From Bradyrhizobium sp. 21 (GTDB taxonomy: Bacteria > Pseudomonadota > Alphaproteobacteria > Rhizobiales > Xanthobacteraceae): a stretch of 64,000 nucleotides of DNA. The translations under genes were made by a program, and so were the position numbers. The notes under the pieces were generated by a model. That model saw nothing but the letters and a program-made list of their open reading frames with translations. It ran no database searches and was not told the DNA's origin. Within the stretch, counting starts at the first letter, position 1, and the number at the start of each line of letters is the position of its first letter. Shown piece by piece: positions 1 to 7,845 of this stretch. The stretch lies in assembly GCF_023073335.1 (NCBI RefSeq), contig NZ_JADPJG010000002.1:94159-158158 (forward strand), read 5' to 3'.

Positions 1-1584
1 GACGAACTCGGACAGATCCTCGTGCCGCTTGTAGGGATCCGGATGGAGCGCGCGCCTGAGTGCGCCATCGACCCACACAGGCACGTTGTGGTCGCCGTCG
101 GCCGGGCGATATTTGAGCCTCCGCACGTCGGCCTTTTGCCGGATCCTGGCGATTTGGCTGCCGTAGGGAAGCTTTCCGGTGAGCATCTGGTAGCAAATCA
201 CGGCGAGCGAAAACATATCGGAGCGCGGCGAGCCGCCTTGCCCGAGAAAATACTCCGGCGCCGTATACTGGACCGTTCCCAGGATGTCGCCGGTCTCGTC
301 CTGCGGCGCGGCCTCGGTCACGCCGGCCACCCTGACCGATCCGAAGTCGATGATTTTCGCCGTGCCGGTCTTGTCGATCAGGATGTTGTCGGGCCTCAGA
401 TCCTGATGCAGCATCTCCATGCGGTGGAAAGCGCGCAGGCCCGCGGCGATCTGCTCGACCAGTCCGCGGACGGTTTCGAGATCGGGGCGCGGATTGTCGG
501 TCATCCACTGCGTCAGGGTCTGCCCTTCGATGAACTCGGTCGCAACGTAGAGGTAGCTGCGCCGTCTCGACTGTGACAGCGGCTTCAGCACGTGCGGGCT
601 GTCGATCCGGCGCGCGATCCATTCCTCCATCAGGAAGCGCTTGCGATAGGCGGCATCGTCGCGCAGGTCGATCGACGGCAGCTTGAGCGCGACCGGCGCG
701 TCGGTCTCCGCATCGACGGCAAGGTAGATATGACTGCGGCTGCTGCCGTGGATCTCCCGGACGATCCTGTAGCCGTCGAACATCGCTCGCGGCTCCGGCA
801 GCGCCGGAAGCGGCAGTTCGGAGGTCCGGTTGAAGATGCCGGCGGGGTCCCGCTGCGGCACCGCATCGATGCGGAGGATCTGGACGGTGATGTTGTCGTC
901 GCTGCCGCGCCGGTATGCTTCCTCGACGATCGCCTTCGCCGCTCCGTCGAGCTCGCCTGCATGTTCGCCGAGCGCGCTGGTGACGAAACGGGGATCGACG
1001 AATTCGTAGGCGCCGTCGGTTGCCAGGATGAAGGTATCGCCAGCCTCGATCTCGAACGCCTGGTAGTCGATCTCGAGCTGCGGATTGATGCCGAGCGCGC
1101 GGCCGAGATAGGTCTGCTCCGACGAGACGATGATCCGGTGGTCGTCGGTCAGCTGCTCGAGCGCCTTGCCGGCGACGCGATAGACGCGGCAGTCACCGAC
1201 ATGGAAGATGTGCGCGGTGGTCGCCTTGATGACCATCGCGGTCAGGGTGCAGACGTAGCCCTTGTCGCGGTCATAGGCGAATTGGCTCTTCCGCGTCTGC
1301 GCGTGCAGCCAGGAATTGGTGGCTTCCAGCACACGGCGGGCGGACGTCTTCACCGTCCAGGTTTCCGACGTGCAGTAATAGTCCATCAGGAAGCTCTTGA
1401 CCGCCGACTCGCTGGCGATCTGGCTCACCGTACTGCTCGAGATGCCGTCGGCCAGCACGGCGGCCATCCCCTTCAGGCTCAACAGCGGCTCCGCCGGAAT
1501 GAGGACGCCGTGAAAATCCTGATTGACCGGCTTGCGCCCCTTGTCGGAGTGCTGCCCGATCGAAATTTGCAGCCCGCCGCTCAT
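1..1584 (-). CDS. PP2C phosphatase / Ser-Thr protein kinase fusion (3' end outside window)
   Basis: Reading the minus strand from an ATG at 1584 gives 528 codons open to the window edge, so the C-terminus is missing. Residues 1 to about 240 form a PP2C phosphatase: NQD at 21-23, ADG with metal-binding Asp46, then GDCRVYR, LATDGAYEFV and SDDNITV. Residues from about 260 onward form a Hanks-type kinase: VALKL lysine, HQDLRPDN with catalytic Asp near 395, DFG near 413, and TAPEYF as the activation-segment APE. All catalytic motifs of both domains are intact, so it should both phosphorylate and dephosphorylate Ser/Thr. It lies 66 bp downstream of the formate/nitrite channel on the same strand, beside nitrate genes. 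Pseudomonas aeruginosa PA1782, a similar kinase, also lies next to a nitrate transporter and nirB. A role in nitrate assimilation is inferred; the substrate is unknown. Confidence 0.88.
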   Translation of the reverse strand, partial: MSGGLQISIGQHSDKGRKPVNQDFHGVLIPAEPLLSLKGMAAVLADGISSSTVSQIASESAVKSFLMDYYCTSETWTVKTSARRVLEATNSWLHAQTRKSQFAYDRDKGYVCTLTAMVIKATTAHIFHVGDCRVYRVAGKALEQLTDDHRIIVSSEQTYLGRALGINPQLEIDYQAFEIEAGDTFILATDGAYEFVDPRFVTSALGEHAGELDGAAKAIVEEAYRRGSDDNITVQILRIDAVPQRDPAGIFNRTSELPLPALPEPRAMFDGYRIVREIHGSSRSHIYLAVDAETDAPVALKLPSIDLRDDAAYRKRFLMEEWIARRIDSPHVLKPLSQSRRRSYLYVATEFIEGQTLTQWMTDNPRPDLETVRGLVEQIAAGLRAFHRMEMLHQDLRPDNILIDKTGTAKIIDFGSVRVAGVTEAAPQDETGDILGTVQYTAPEYFLGQGGSPRSDMFSLAVICYQMLTGKLPYGSQIARIRQKADVRRLKYRPADGDHNVPVWVDGALRRALHPDPYKRHEDLSEFV

Positions 1585-1600
1585 CCTCGCCACCAATACA

Positions 1601-1634
1601 AAGGGAGCCTCACCTTAACAGGCGAGGCTCCCTT
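1601..1634 (-). terminator. Stem-loop between nitrite channel and kinase gene
   Basis: AAGGGAGCCTC at 1601-1611 is perfectly repeated inverted as GAGGCTCCCTT at 1624-1634. On the minus strand the stem is followed by TTTGTATTGG, a poor U-tract. It follows the channel gene stop (1651) and precedes the kinase start (1584), so it may be a leaky terminator or mRNA-stabilising hairpin that lowers kinase expression relative to the channel. Confidence 0.6.
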
Positions 1635-1650
1635 GTTGAGCATGAATTGA

Positions 1651-2487
1651 TCAGGCCGCGGCGCGGCTTTTCGCAACCGGCTCGCGCTTCGGCTTCGTGA
1701 GCACATGCGTGGCATAGAGGGTCAAGCCGGTGAAGGCGAGGCCGCCGACGAGGTTGCCGAGCACGGTCGGAATCTCGTTCCAGATCAAATAATCCATGAT
1801 CGAGAATTTCGCATGCAGCATCAGACCCGACGGAAACAGGAACATGTTCACGACGGAATGCTCGAACACCATGTAGAAGAACACCAGGATCGGCATCCAC
1901 ATCGCGATGACCTTGCCGGGAACGGACGTGGAGATCATGGCGCCGACGACGCCCGTGGAGACCATCCAGTTGCAGAGCATGCCGCGGATGAACAGCGTCG
2001 CCATGCCGGCTGCGCCGTGCGCAGCGTAGCCGAGCGTGCGGCCCTCACCGATATTTCCGATGGCCGTGCCCACCTTGTCCGGATCCTGCGTGAAGCCGAA
2101 TGTCGTGACGAAGGCCATCATGAAGGCGACTGTGAGCGCGCCCGCGAAGTTGCCGACGAAGACCAGGCCCCAGTTGCGCAGAACGCCGCCGAGCGTGACG
2201 CCCGGACGTTTGTCGATCAGGGCCAGCGGCGCTAGCACGAACACGCCGGTCAGGAGGTCGAAGCCCAGGAGATAGAGCATGGAGAATCCGACCGGAAACA
2301 GCAGCGCGCCGATGATCGGCTGGCCGGTATTCACGTTGATCGTGACGGCGAACCAGGCCGCGAGTGCCAGGATCGCGCCGGCCATGTACGCGCGGATGAT
2401 GGTATCCCGGGTGGACATGAAGATCTTGGATTCACCCGCGTCGACCATTTTGGTGACGAATTCCGAAGGCGCGAGATACGACATCAT
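1651..2487 (-). CDS. Formate/nitrite transporter (FNT) family channel
   Basis: A 278-residue protein with six hydrophobic segments, the size expected for FocA/NirC pentameric channel subunits of the inner membrane. Family features include the GFDLLTGVF stretch near residues 74-82, FVGNFAGAL near 111-119 and LCNWMV near 171-176, which correspond to the conserved FNT loops. Start is ATG 2487, with AAAGGAAAC just upstream as ribosome-binding site; a second Met follows directly. Next to nrtABC and narK it most likely moves nitrite (NirC-like) rather than formate. It has its own sigma-54 promoter on the minus strand at 2740-2756 and a leader of about 240 nt with a hairpin suited to NasT, so it should be co-induced with the nitrate genes. 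The formate alternative cannot be excluded from sequence. Confidence 0.9.
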   Translation of the reverse strand: MMSYLAPSEFVTKMVDAGESKIFMSTRDTIIRAYMAGAILALAAWFAVTINVNTGQPIIGALLFPVGFSMLYLLGFDLLTGVFVLAPLALIDKRPGVTLGGVLRNWGLVFVGNFAGALTVAFMMAFVTTFGFTQDPDKVGTAIGNIGEGRTLGYAAHGAAGMATLFIRGMLCNWMVSTGVVGAMISTSVPGKVIAMWMPILVFFYMVFEHSVVNMFLFPSGLMLHAKFSIMDYLIWNEIPTVLGNLVGGLAFTGLTLYATHVLTKPKREPVAKSRAAA

Positions 2488-2708
2488 GTTTCCTTTTGCT
2501 CGTGTGAAAAGATAGCGCGGCGGTTTCGGACGGTGCCGTTGTCAGGACACTGCCTCGCGCGTACCGGCGAACCGGGAACGTACGGGCCAAAGGAATTCGA
2601 AATCTCGCATGGGATCGCGTAACGACGACTGCGCCCAATGGGCTCAGCGAAGCAAAATTGCTCTCCCCGAGTTTCGGCCTTTGCGGGCCTCAACATTTCG
2701 GTGAACCG

Positions 2709-2724
2709 CAGTCGTCGTTGACTG
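2709..2724 (-). promoter_or_regulatory. ANTAR-type hexaloop hairpin in channel leader RNA
   Basis: On the minus strand CAGTC-AACGAC-GACTG forms a perfect 5-bp stem closing a six-base loop with A at position 1 and G at position 4, as recognised by ANTAR-domain antiterminators (NasR, NasT, EutV). It begins about 6 nt after the predicted start. Its loop and 3' arm (2707-2719) are also fully complementary to 2621-2633, allowing an alternative 13-bp helix. Confidence 0.6.
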
Positions 2725-2739
2725 AGTGATGACTTCAAA

Positions 2740-2756
2740 AGCAATCCACGTGCCAC
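2740..2756 (-). promoter_or_regulatory. Sigma-54 (RpoN) promoter of the nitrite channel gene
   Basis: Minus strand reads TGGCAC-GTGGA-TTGCT, matching the RpoN consensus TGGCAC-N5-TTGCW at every fixed base (GG at -24, GC at -12). Transcription would start near 2730, leaving a leader of about 240 nt before the ATG at 2487. Confidence 0.85.
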
Positions 2757-2881
2757 AGAATAGGAAGTGGCATCTCAGCCGCCCAACGGGCGATTGAGGC
2801 CGCATTTGTGGGTCTTCCGGGGCTGAGCGGCGCTTTGAGCGGTCAGCCGCTCGATGCAATGGGAATGGCCTTGCCTAATTA

Positions 2882-2896
2882 TTGTGCGACGCACAA
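2882..2896. promoter_or_regulatory. Palindrome TTGTGCG-A-CGCACAA upstream of nrtA
   Basis: A perfect 7-bp palindrome around one base. Its centre (2889) is 113 bp before the -24 GG of the nrtA promoter. The same element is found before narK at nearly the same distance, so it is a candidate activator site. It is not the usual NtrC site, whose half-sites point the other way. Confidence 0.6.
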
Positions 2897-2999
2897 AGAC
2901 TGGGCGGCTCGCCAGATTTGAGAGCGTCTTTGGCTTCCGCACCAAATTCGGTTCCGGTGCAATCCCTTGTTTTCGTGATGTATTATGGAAATTGGCGAT

Positions 3000-3016
3000 C
3001 TGGCACGGTTCTTGTT
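3000..3016 (+). promoter_or_regulatory. Sigma-54 promoter of nrtABC
   Basis: CTGGCACGG-TTC-TTGTT matches the RpoN consensus except that the -12 C is T. The expected start is near 3026, about 145 nt before the nrtA ATG. Confidence 0.75.
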
Positions 3017-3027
3017 TGGCAAGGGCT

Positions 3028-3045
3028 GACGCCATCGATGCCGTC
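3028..3045 (+). promoter_or_regulatory. ANTAR-type hairpin at 5' end of nrtA mRNA
   Basis: GACGCC-ATCGAT-GCCGTC folds with one C-C mismatch into a stem closing the hexaloop ATCGAT (A1, G4). It begins 14 bases after the G of the sigma-54 TTG, exactly as in narK, and both are followed by CCTC. A second hairpin (3118-3126 with 3145-3153, 9 bp) ends just before the nrtA ribosome-binding site and could be the structure whose formation is controlled. Confidence 0.55.
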
Positions 3046-3170
3046 CCTCGAAGATCTCCATCCGAATTGTGCCTTCCGCCATCCGGGATCTCCGGAGACG
3101 CGCCGCCGTGCGCGTCTTGTGGCCGGCATGCGCGGATGGCTGCTCCGGTCACAAAGGATCATCACATTCA

Positions 3171-4625
3171 ATGACGAAAACAACTGATCAGTCCTCGCGC
3201 GGCGGCCGACACTCCGATGGAGCTGGCGCGAATGCGCCTGCGCCCTTCGACCGCCGCACGTTCCTCGCTGCAGGTACCGCCGCTGCGGCGTTTGCGATCG
3301 TTCCTGGTCGAGTCCGCGCCGCCGCACTCAAGCCCGAGAAGGAAGAGCTGAAGTTCGGCTTCATCAAGCTCACGGACATGGCGCCACTCGCAGTCGCAAA
3401 GGAGAACGGGTACTTCGAGGACGAAGGTTTGTTCGTCACGCTGGAGGCGCAGGCGAACTGGAAGGTTCTGCTCGATCGCGTCATCGGCGGCGAACTCGAC
3501 GGCGCGCACATGCTTGCCGGCCAGCCGCTCGCCGCGACGATCGGCTTCGGCACCAAGGCGCACATCATCACGCCGTTCTCAATGGACTTGAACGGCAATG
3601 CGATCACGGTGTCGAACGAAATCTTCGCAATGATGAAGCCGAATATTCCGAAGGATGCGAGCGGCAAGCTCATTCATCCGATCAAGGCCGATACATTGCG
3701 GCCGGCGATCGACAAGATGAAGGCGGACGGCAAGTCCTTCAAGATGGGCATGGTCTTCCCGGTCTCGACCCACAACTACGAGCTGCGCTACTGGCTTGCG
3801 TCGGGGGGCATCAATCCCGGCTACTATTCATCCGGCGACGTGACCGGAACGGTCGCGGCCGAAGCACTGCTGTCGGTGACGCCGCCGCCGCAGATGCCGG
3901 CGACGCTCGAAGCCGGCACCATCAACGGCTACTGTGTCGGCGAGCCCTGGAACCAGGCCGCCGTGTTCAAGGGCATCGGTGTGCCCGTGATCACCGACTA
4001 TGAGATATGGAAGAACAATCCGGAGAAGGTGTTCGGCATCACGGCGGCTTTCGCCGAGAAGAATCCGAATACGGTGCTTGCCTTGACCAAGGCGCTGATC
4101 CGCGCCGCGATATGGCTGGACGAGAACGCCAACGCCAACCGGACGAAGGCGGTCGAGCTATTGTCGAAGCCCGAATATGTCGGGGCTGACAAGGCGGTCA
4201 TCGCCAACTCGATGACCGGCACTTTCGAGTACGAGAAGGGCGACAAGCGCTCCATTCCCGACTTCAATGTGTTCTTCCGCTACTTCGCAACCTATCCCTA
4301 CTATTCCGACGCCGTCTGGTATCTGACCCAGATGCGCCGCTGGGGGCAGATCGAGGAGGCCAGGGACGATGCCTGGTACGCGGCAACGGCCAAGAGCGTG
4401 TACCGCCCTGACATCTATCTTTCCGCGGCAAAGCTCCTGGTCGCCGACGGCAAGGCGAAGAAGGAGGATTTCCCCTGGGAGACGGACGGCTACCGCGCGC
4501 CGACCTCCGAATTCATCGACGGGGTCACCTACGACGGTCGCAAGCCGAACGCCTACATCGACAGCCTGAAGATCGGTCTCAAGAGCAAGCAGAAGATCGA
4601 TGGCGCCAAGGTCATCGACGGCTGA
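3171..4625 (+). CDS. nrtA: NrtA-type nitrate ABC transporter substrate-binding protein
   Basis: A 484-residue periplasmic binding protein that captures nitrate and delivers it to NrtB. The N-terminus has a twin-arginine motif (RRTFLAAG, Arg28-Arg29) and a hydrophobic run ending in an Ala-rich cleavage region near 50, so Tat export is likely. The body has NrtA/CmpA/SsuA features: [19 protein letters not shown] near the start of the mature protein and [12 protein letters not shown] near residue 245. Start is ATG 3171 with AAGGA upstream; an earlier in-frame Met at 3069 lacks a ribosome-binding site and would bury the Tat signal. First gene of nrtABC. NrtA-length proteins also serve nitrite and cyanate; nitrate is supported by the neighbouring narK and nasC. 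Confidence 0.92.
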   Translation: MTKTTDQSSRGGRHSDGAGANAPAPFDRRTFLAAGTAAAAFAIVPGRVRAAALKPEKEELKFGFIKLTDMAPLAVAKENGYFEDEGLFVTLEAQANWKVLLDRVIGGELDGAHMLAGQPLAATIGFGTKAHIITPFSMDLNGNAITVSNEIFAMMKPNIPKDASGKLIHPIKADTLRPAIDKMKADGKSFKMGMVFPVSTHNYELRYWLASGGINPGYYSSGDVTGTVAAEALLSVTPPPQMPATLEAGTINGYCVGEPWNQAAVFKGIGVPVITDYEIWKNNPEKVFGITAAFAEKNPNTVLALTKALIRAAIWLDENANANRTKAVELLSKPEYVGADKAVIANSMTGTFEYEKGDKRSIPDFNVFFRYFATYPYYSDAVWYLTQMRRWGQIEEARDDAWYAATAKSVYRPDIYLSAAKLLVADGKAKKEDFPWETDGYRAPTSEFIDGVTYDGRKPNAYIDSLKIGLKSKQKIDGAKVIDG

Positions 4626-4635
4626 CGCGGAACGA

Positions 4636-4660
4636 GCCCGGCCGCCGTCAGGCCGGCCCG
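4636..4660 (+). other. GC-rich hairpin between nrtA and nrtB
   Basis: CCGGCC (4638-4643) pairs with GGCCGG (4651-4656) in the 80-bp nrtA-nrtB gap. There is no U-tract, so it fits an mRNA-protecting hairpin that raises binding-protein output better than a terminator. Confidence 0.4.
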
Positions 4661-4705
4661 GCCTCCTCACTCTAAGCCGGGCGATGAACGCCAAGGAACA
4701 AGGCT

Positions 4706-5794
4706 ATGGCAGTGGTTACCGACTACATCGACCTCAGCGCGGAGGACCGCAAGCGCGCCCGCCGGGAGCGAGTGTTCGCACGCATCAACGGAACGGCGAT
4801 CTATCTTAACATCCTCGGACTGGGATGGCTCGCGCCGCTGGCCCGCATCGCGGCCGGTGACAGCGTCAAGCCCCAGTTGAAGGAACTGCGTCAGGGATTG
4901 CTGGTGCCGCTGATCGGCATCGGCGTCTTCCTGTTGGCATGGACCTGGGCTGCGCCGCGGGTCAAGACGTCGCTCGGCGCGATCCCGGGTCCCGCCGCGG
5001 TCTGGACCCAGGCCGGAAACCTCTACGCCGACCACCTCGCCGAGCGCGCCAAGCGGGCGGCCTTCTACGAGCGTCAGGATGCGCGCAATGCCAAGTTGAC
5101 AGCCGACGGTCATCCCGAGGATGTGCGGCATCGCGGCTATGCCGGCAAGCCCACGTATTTCGACCAGATCCTGACCAGCCTCGTGACGGTGGCACTCGGC
5201 TTCGTCGTGGCGACGCTCGTCGCGGTGCCGCTCGGTATCCTCTGCGGCCTCTCCAGGACCATGAACGGTGCTCTCAACCCGCTGATCCAGATATTCAAGC
5301 CGGTGTCGCCGCTGGCGTGGCTGCCGATCGTGACCATGGTGGTATCGGCGCTTTATGTGAATCCGTCGGAGTTGCTGCCGAAGTCGCTGGTCATCTCCGC
5401 CATCACGGTGACGCTGTGCTCGCTATGGCCGACGCTGATCAACACGGCTCTCGGGGTGGCCTCGATCGACAAGGACCTCCTCAATGTCGGGCGCGTGCTG
5501 CAGCTTCCGACATGGCGCACCGTCACCAAGCTGGTTCTGCCGAGCTCGCTGCCGCTGATCTTCACCGGGTTGAGGCTGTCCCTCGGTGTCGGCTGGATGG
5601 TGCTGATCGCAGCCGAGATGCTGGCGCAGAATCCGGGCCTTGGAAAATTCGTCTGGGATGAATTTCAGAACGGCTCGTCGCAGTCGCTGGCACGGATCAT
5701 CGTGGCCGTGCTGACCATCGGCATCATCGGCTTCCTGCTTGATCGCGTGATGTACGCGCTCCAGTCCGCCTTCACCTTTTCCAGCCAGCGTTGA
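4706..5794 (+). CDS. nrtB: NrtB-type nitrate ABC transporter permease
   Basis: A 362-residue inner-membrane permease of the BPD-type family. It has about six transmembrane segments; the first lies near residue 70 and is followed by a long soluble stretch to about 150, then five more. The EAA-like coupling loop is represented by VGRVLQLPTWRTVTKLVLP near residues 255-275, with GWMVLIAAEMLA after it. The long N-terminal part (about 60 residues before the first segment) and the extracytoplasmic insert are typical of NrtB/CmpB rather than SsuC. It pairs with NrtA and the double ATPase, whose gene starts 9 bp downstream. Start ATG 4706 is preceded by GGAACAAGG. Confidence 0.92.
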   Translation: MAVVTDYIDLSAEDRKRARRERVFARINGTAIYLNILGLGWLAPLARIAAGDSVKPQLKELRQGLLVPLIGIGVFLLAWTWAAPRVKTSLGAIPGPAAVWTQAGNLYADHLAERAKRAAFYERQDARNAKLTADGHPEDVRHRGYAGKPTYFDQILTSLVTVALGFVVATLVAVPLGILCGLSRTMNGALNPLIQIFKPVSPLAWLPIVTMVVSALYVNPSELLPKSLVISAITVTLCSLWPTLINTALGVASIDKDLLNVGRVLQLPTWRTVTKLVLPSSLPLIFTGLRLSLGVGWMVLIAAEMLAQNPGLGKFVWDEFQNGSSQSLARIIVAVLTIGIIGFLLDRVMYALQSAFTFSSQR

Positions 5795-5803
5795 GGAGCC
5801 CTG

Positions 5804-7519
5804 ATGTCGTTCCTGTCGCTGAAGGGACTTTGCAAGAGCTACGGTACCGGCGCCCAGCGCACGAGCGTGCTGTCGAACGTCGATCTGGAGGTCAACGAGG
5901 GCGAGTTCATCGCCATCGTGGGTTTCTCGGGCAGCGGAAAGACGACGCTGATCTCGGCGATCGCCGGGCTGGTGCAGCCGGATGCCGGCGAGATCACGCT
6001 CAAGGGCAAACCGGTGACGGGGCCCGGACCGGACCGTGGCATCGTGTTCCAGTCCTACTCCCTGATGCCGTGGCTCACCGTGCGCGGCAATGTTGCACTT
6101 GCCGTCGATCAGGTGTTTGCCCGCGAAAGCAAAGCCCAGCGCACCGCGCGCGTCGAGCGCTACATCGACATGGTCGGATTGTCGCATGCGGCAACCCGCC
6201 TGCCGGCCGAGCTGTCCGGCGGCATGCGCCAGCGCGTCGCCGTTGCCCGCGCGCTTGCCACGAGTCCGGAGATCCTGCTGCTTGACGAGCCGCTGTCGGC
6301 GCTCGACGCGCTGACGCGCGCCAAACTGCAGGACGAGATCGTCGACATCTGGTCGCGCGACAAGCGCACGGTGGTGATGGTTACCAACGACGTCGACGAG
6401 GCGATTCTGCTCGCTGATCGCATCATTCCGTTGTTGCCAGGCCCGAACGCCACGCTGGGCCAGCAGTTCACGGTGGACCTCCCGCGGCCGCGCGACCGAT
6501 CCTCGATTAACGAGGATACGCATTTCAAGCGGTTGCGGCAGGCCGTCACCGGCTATCTCATGGACGTCGTGAACGAGCGCTCGGCCCACGCGGACGCGAC
6601 GGTCCGCACGCTGCCCAACGTTGTGTCCATCACGCAGATGGAGAAACCGCCGCCAGCCTACCAGAAGGCTGCCACCGCGGTGACCTTCAACACCGATCGT
6701 TATCTCGAATTCTCCCAGCTCTCGAAGGTCTACCCGACGCCGACGGGTCCGCTGACCATCGTGGAGAACTTCGATCTCAAGGTCCGCAAAGGCGAGTTCA
6801 TCTCGGTGATCGGTCATTCCGGCTGCGGCAAGTCGACGGTGCTGTCGATGACCGCAGGTCTCAACGAGGTCTCGCTCGGGGGCATCATTCTTGACGGCCG
6901 GGAGGTGACGACGGCCGGTCCCGACCGTGCGGTCGTATTCCAGGCGCCATCGCTGTTTCCCTGGCTCACGGCACGCGAGAACGTCGCGCTCGGTGTCGAC
7001 CGTGTCTATCCGCACGCCACGCGGCGGCAGCGCGACCAGATCGTCGACTATTATCTCGAGCGGGTCGGACTCGCGGACTCATTCGACAAGCCGGCCGCGG
7101 CGATGTCGAACGGCATGCGCCAGCGCGTCGGCATCGCGCGCGCCTTTGCGCTGTCGCCAAAACTGTTGCTGCTGGACGAGCCGTTCGGCATGCTCGACAG
7201 CCTCACCCGCTGGGATCTCCAGGAGGTGCTGATGGAAGTTTGGAAGCGCACGCAGGTGACGGCGATGTGCGTGACCCATGATGTTGACGAGGCGATCCTG
7301 CTTGCGGATCGGGTGGTGATGATGACCAATGGGCCCAACGCCCGGATCGGTCACATCATGGAGGTCGACATTCCGCGACCGCGCACGCGGAAGGCTCTGC
7401 TCGAGCATCCCAATTACTACCGATATCGTCGCGAGTTGCTCGACTTTCTCGAAGCCTACGAGCATGGAGCCGCACCCAAGGCGCCGGCGACGCCCGCGGC
7501 CAATCCGGAAGCCGCGTGA
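5804..7519 (+). CDS. nrtC: Nitrate ABC transporter ATPase, two fused nucleotide-binding domains
   Basis: A 571-residue protein with two complete ABC ATPase domains in one chain, joined by a linker near 255-300. Domain 1: Walker A GFSGSGKT (40-47), signature LSGGM (from 137), [11 protein letters not shown], and an H-loop in which the usual His is Asn195 (TNDVDEA). Domain 2: Walker [10 protein letters not shown] (337-345), signature degraded to MSNGM (from 434), [12 protein letters not shown], and intact H-loop His492 (THDVDEA). In the head-to-tail dimer both changes fall in the same ATP site, so one site looks degenerate and the other catalytic. Cyanobacterial NrtC is instead one ATPase plus a binding-protein domain, with NrtD separate. 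It energises NrtA-NrtB uptake. Start ATG 5804 follows GGAGCC. Confidence 0.92.
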   Translation: MSFLSLKGLCKSYGTGAQRTSVLSNVDLEVNEGEFIAIVGFSGSGKTTLISAIAGLVQPDAGEITLKGKPVTGPGPDRGIVFQSYSLMPWLTVRGNVALAVDQVFARESKAQRTARVERYIDMVGLSHAATRLPAELSGGMRQRVAVARALATSPEILLLDEPLSALDALTRAKLQDEIVDIWSRDKRTVVMVTNDVDEAILLADRIIPLLPGPNATLGQQFTVDLPRPRDRSSINEDTHFKRLRQAVTGYLMDVVNERSAHADATVRTLPNVVSITQMEKPPPAYQKAATAVTFNTDRYLEFSQLSKVYPTPTGPLTIVENFDLKVRKGEFISVIGHSGCGKSTVLSMTAGLNEVSLGGIILDGREVTTAGPDRAVVFQAPSLFPWLTARENVALGVDRVYPHATRRQRDQIVDYYLERVGLADSFDKPAAAMSNGMRQRVGIARAFALSPKLLLLDEPFGMLDSLTRWDLQEVLMEVWKRTQVTAMCVTHDVDEAILLADRVVMMTNGPNARIGHIMEVDIPRPRTRKALLEHPNYYRYRRELLDFLEAYEHGAAPKAPATPAANPEAA

Positions 7520-7556
7520 GCGCAATCGCATGCGCGCTTAAATCCTTTGCATCAAG

Positions 7557-7587
7557 CTCAATCCTTGTGCGCCGCACAAGGATTGAG
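7557..7587. promoter_or_regulatory. 31-bp perfect palindrome upstream of narK
   Basis: CTCAATCCTTGTGCG at 7557-7571, one central C, then its exact inverse at 7573-7587. The core TTGTGCG-C-CGCACAA is the same as upstream of nrtA. The centre is 112 bp before the -24 GG. It could be an activator site, and because of its outer arms it might also act as a terminator for nrtC read-through, although no T-run follows. Confidence 0.65.
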
Positions 7588-7681
7588 CGAATCGCAAAAT
7601 TTGCATGCGAAAATGGTCTGCGAAAATTTCGGGCCGATTCAACAAGCCTCTGAATTCCCTGTATTTCTAGATCGCGCGCAA

Positions 7682-7698
7682 CTGGCACGGAAATTGAA
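7682..7698 (+). promoter_or_regulatory. Sigma-54 promoter of narK operon
   Basis: CTGGCACGG-AAA-TTGAA fits the RpoN consensus except for A in place of the -12 C. The narK-bjgb-flp-nasC unit of Bradyrhizobium is known to depend on RpoN/NtrC-type control, which agrees with this site. Confidence 0.75.
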
Positions 7699-7709
7699 AC
7701 ACCAGTTGC

Positions 7710-7727
7710 GACGCCAACGACGACGTC
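7710..7727 (+). promoter_or_regulatory. ANTAR-type hairpin at 5' end of narK mRNA
   Basis: GACGCC-AACGAC-GACGTC forms a stem with one C-A mismatch and the hexaloop AACGAC, identical to the loop in the channel leader. Outer bases GTTG and CAAC can extend it. A second copy of the loop on a 4-bp stem (CTGC-AACGAC-GCAG) lies at 7808-7821, about 25 nt before the ATG, giving the two-hairpin arrangement usual for ANTAR targets though unusually far apart. Confidence 0.55.
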
Positions 7728-7845
7728 CCTCAACATCATCAATCAGCATCGTGAACTCGCCACCGGGGCTTGGCCTCGGCGCGCGCCTCCTTGCCTGGAG
7801 GCTGAGCCTGCAACGACGCAGCGGTGAGCAAAGAAGGGATTAGCA

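Larger units (their letters stand above)
2488..3170. promoter_or_regulatory. Divergent control region between nitrite channel and nrtA
   Basis: This 683-bp non-coding stretch carries two divergent sigma-54 promoters (minus 2740-2756, plus 3000-3016), one RNA hairpin at the start of each transcript, a 13-bp inverted repeat within the channel leader (2621-2633 with 2707-2719) and one shared palindrome (2882-2896). Short reading frames here on both strands lack ribosome-binding sites and recognisable domains and are not called. Confidence 0.75.
7520..7845 (+). promoter_or_regulatory. narK promoter and leader region
   Basis: This 326-bp gap contains a 31-bp palindrome (7557-7587), a sigma-54 promoter (7682-7698), two small hexaloop hairpins (7710-7727 and 7808-7821) and a larger stem-loop (7767-7777 with 7798-7808, 11 pairs including two G-U) lying just before the narK ribosome-binding site AAGAAGGG. 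No coding sequence is evident. Confidence 0.7.

Noticed and set aside
22..1650. Long plus-strand open frames (22-576 and 592-1650) opposite the kinase gene
   Set aside because: They are shadows of the minus-strand gene. Their translations have no domain or sensible composition, while the minus frame shows complete PP2C and kinase motifs.
2939..2960. GCACC-N12-GGTGC as an NtrC site before nrtA
   Set aside because: Half-sites are right for NtrC but the 12-base spacing is far from the usual 5, and narK has no matching copy.
5423..7015. Minus-strand open frame of 530 codons opposite nrtB/nrtC
   Set aside because: Antisense frame in GC-rich DNA; low-complexity Arg/His/Asp-rich translation with no family resemblance, overlapping two well-supported genes.
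7612..7632. AAATGGTCTGCG stretch before narK as NtrC half-site
   Set aside because: Only one half fits and the dyad partner is missing; too weak to list.
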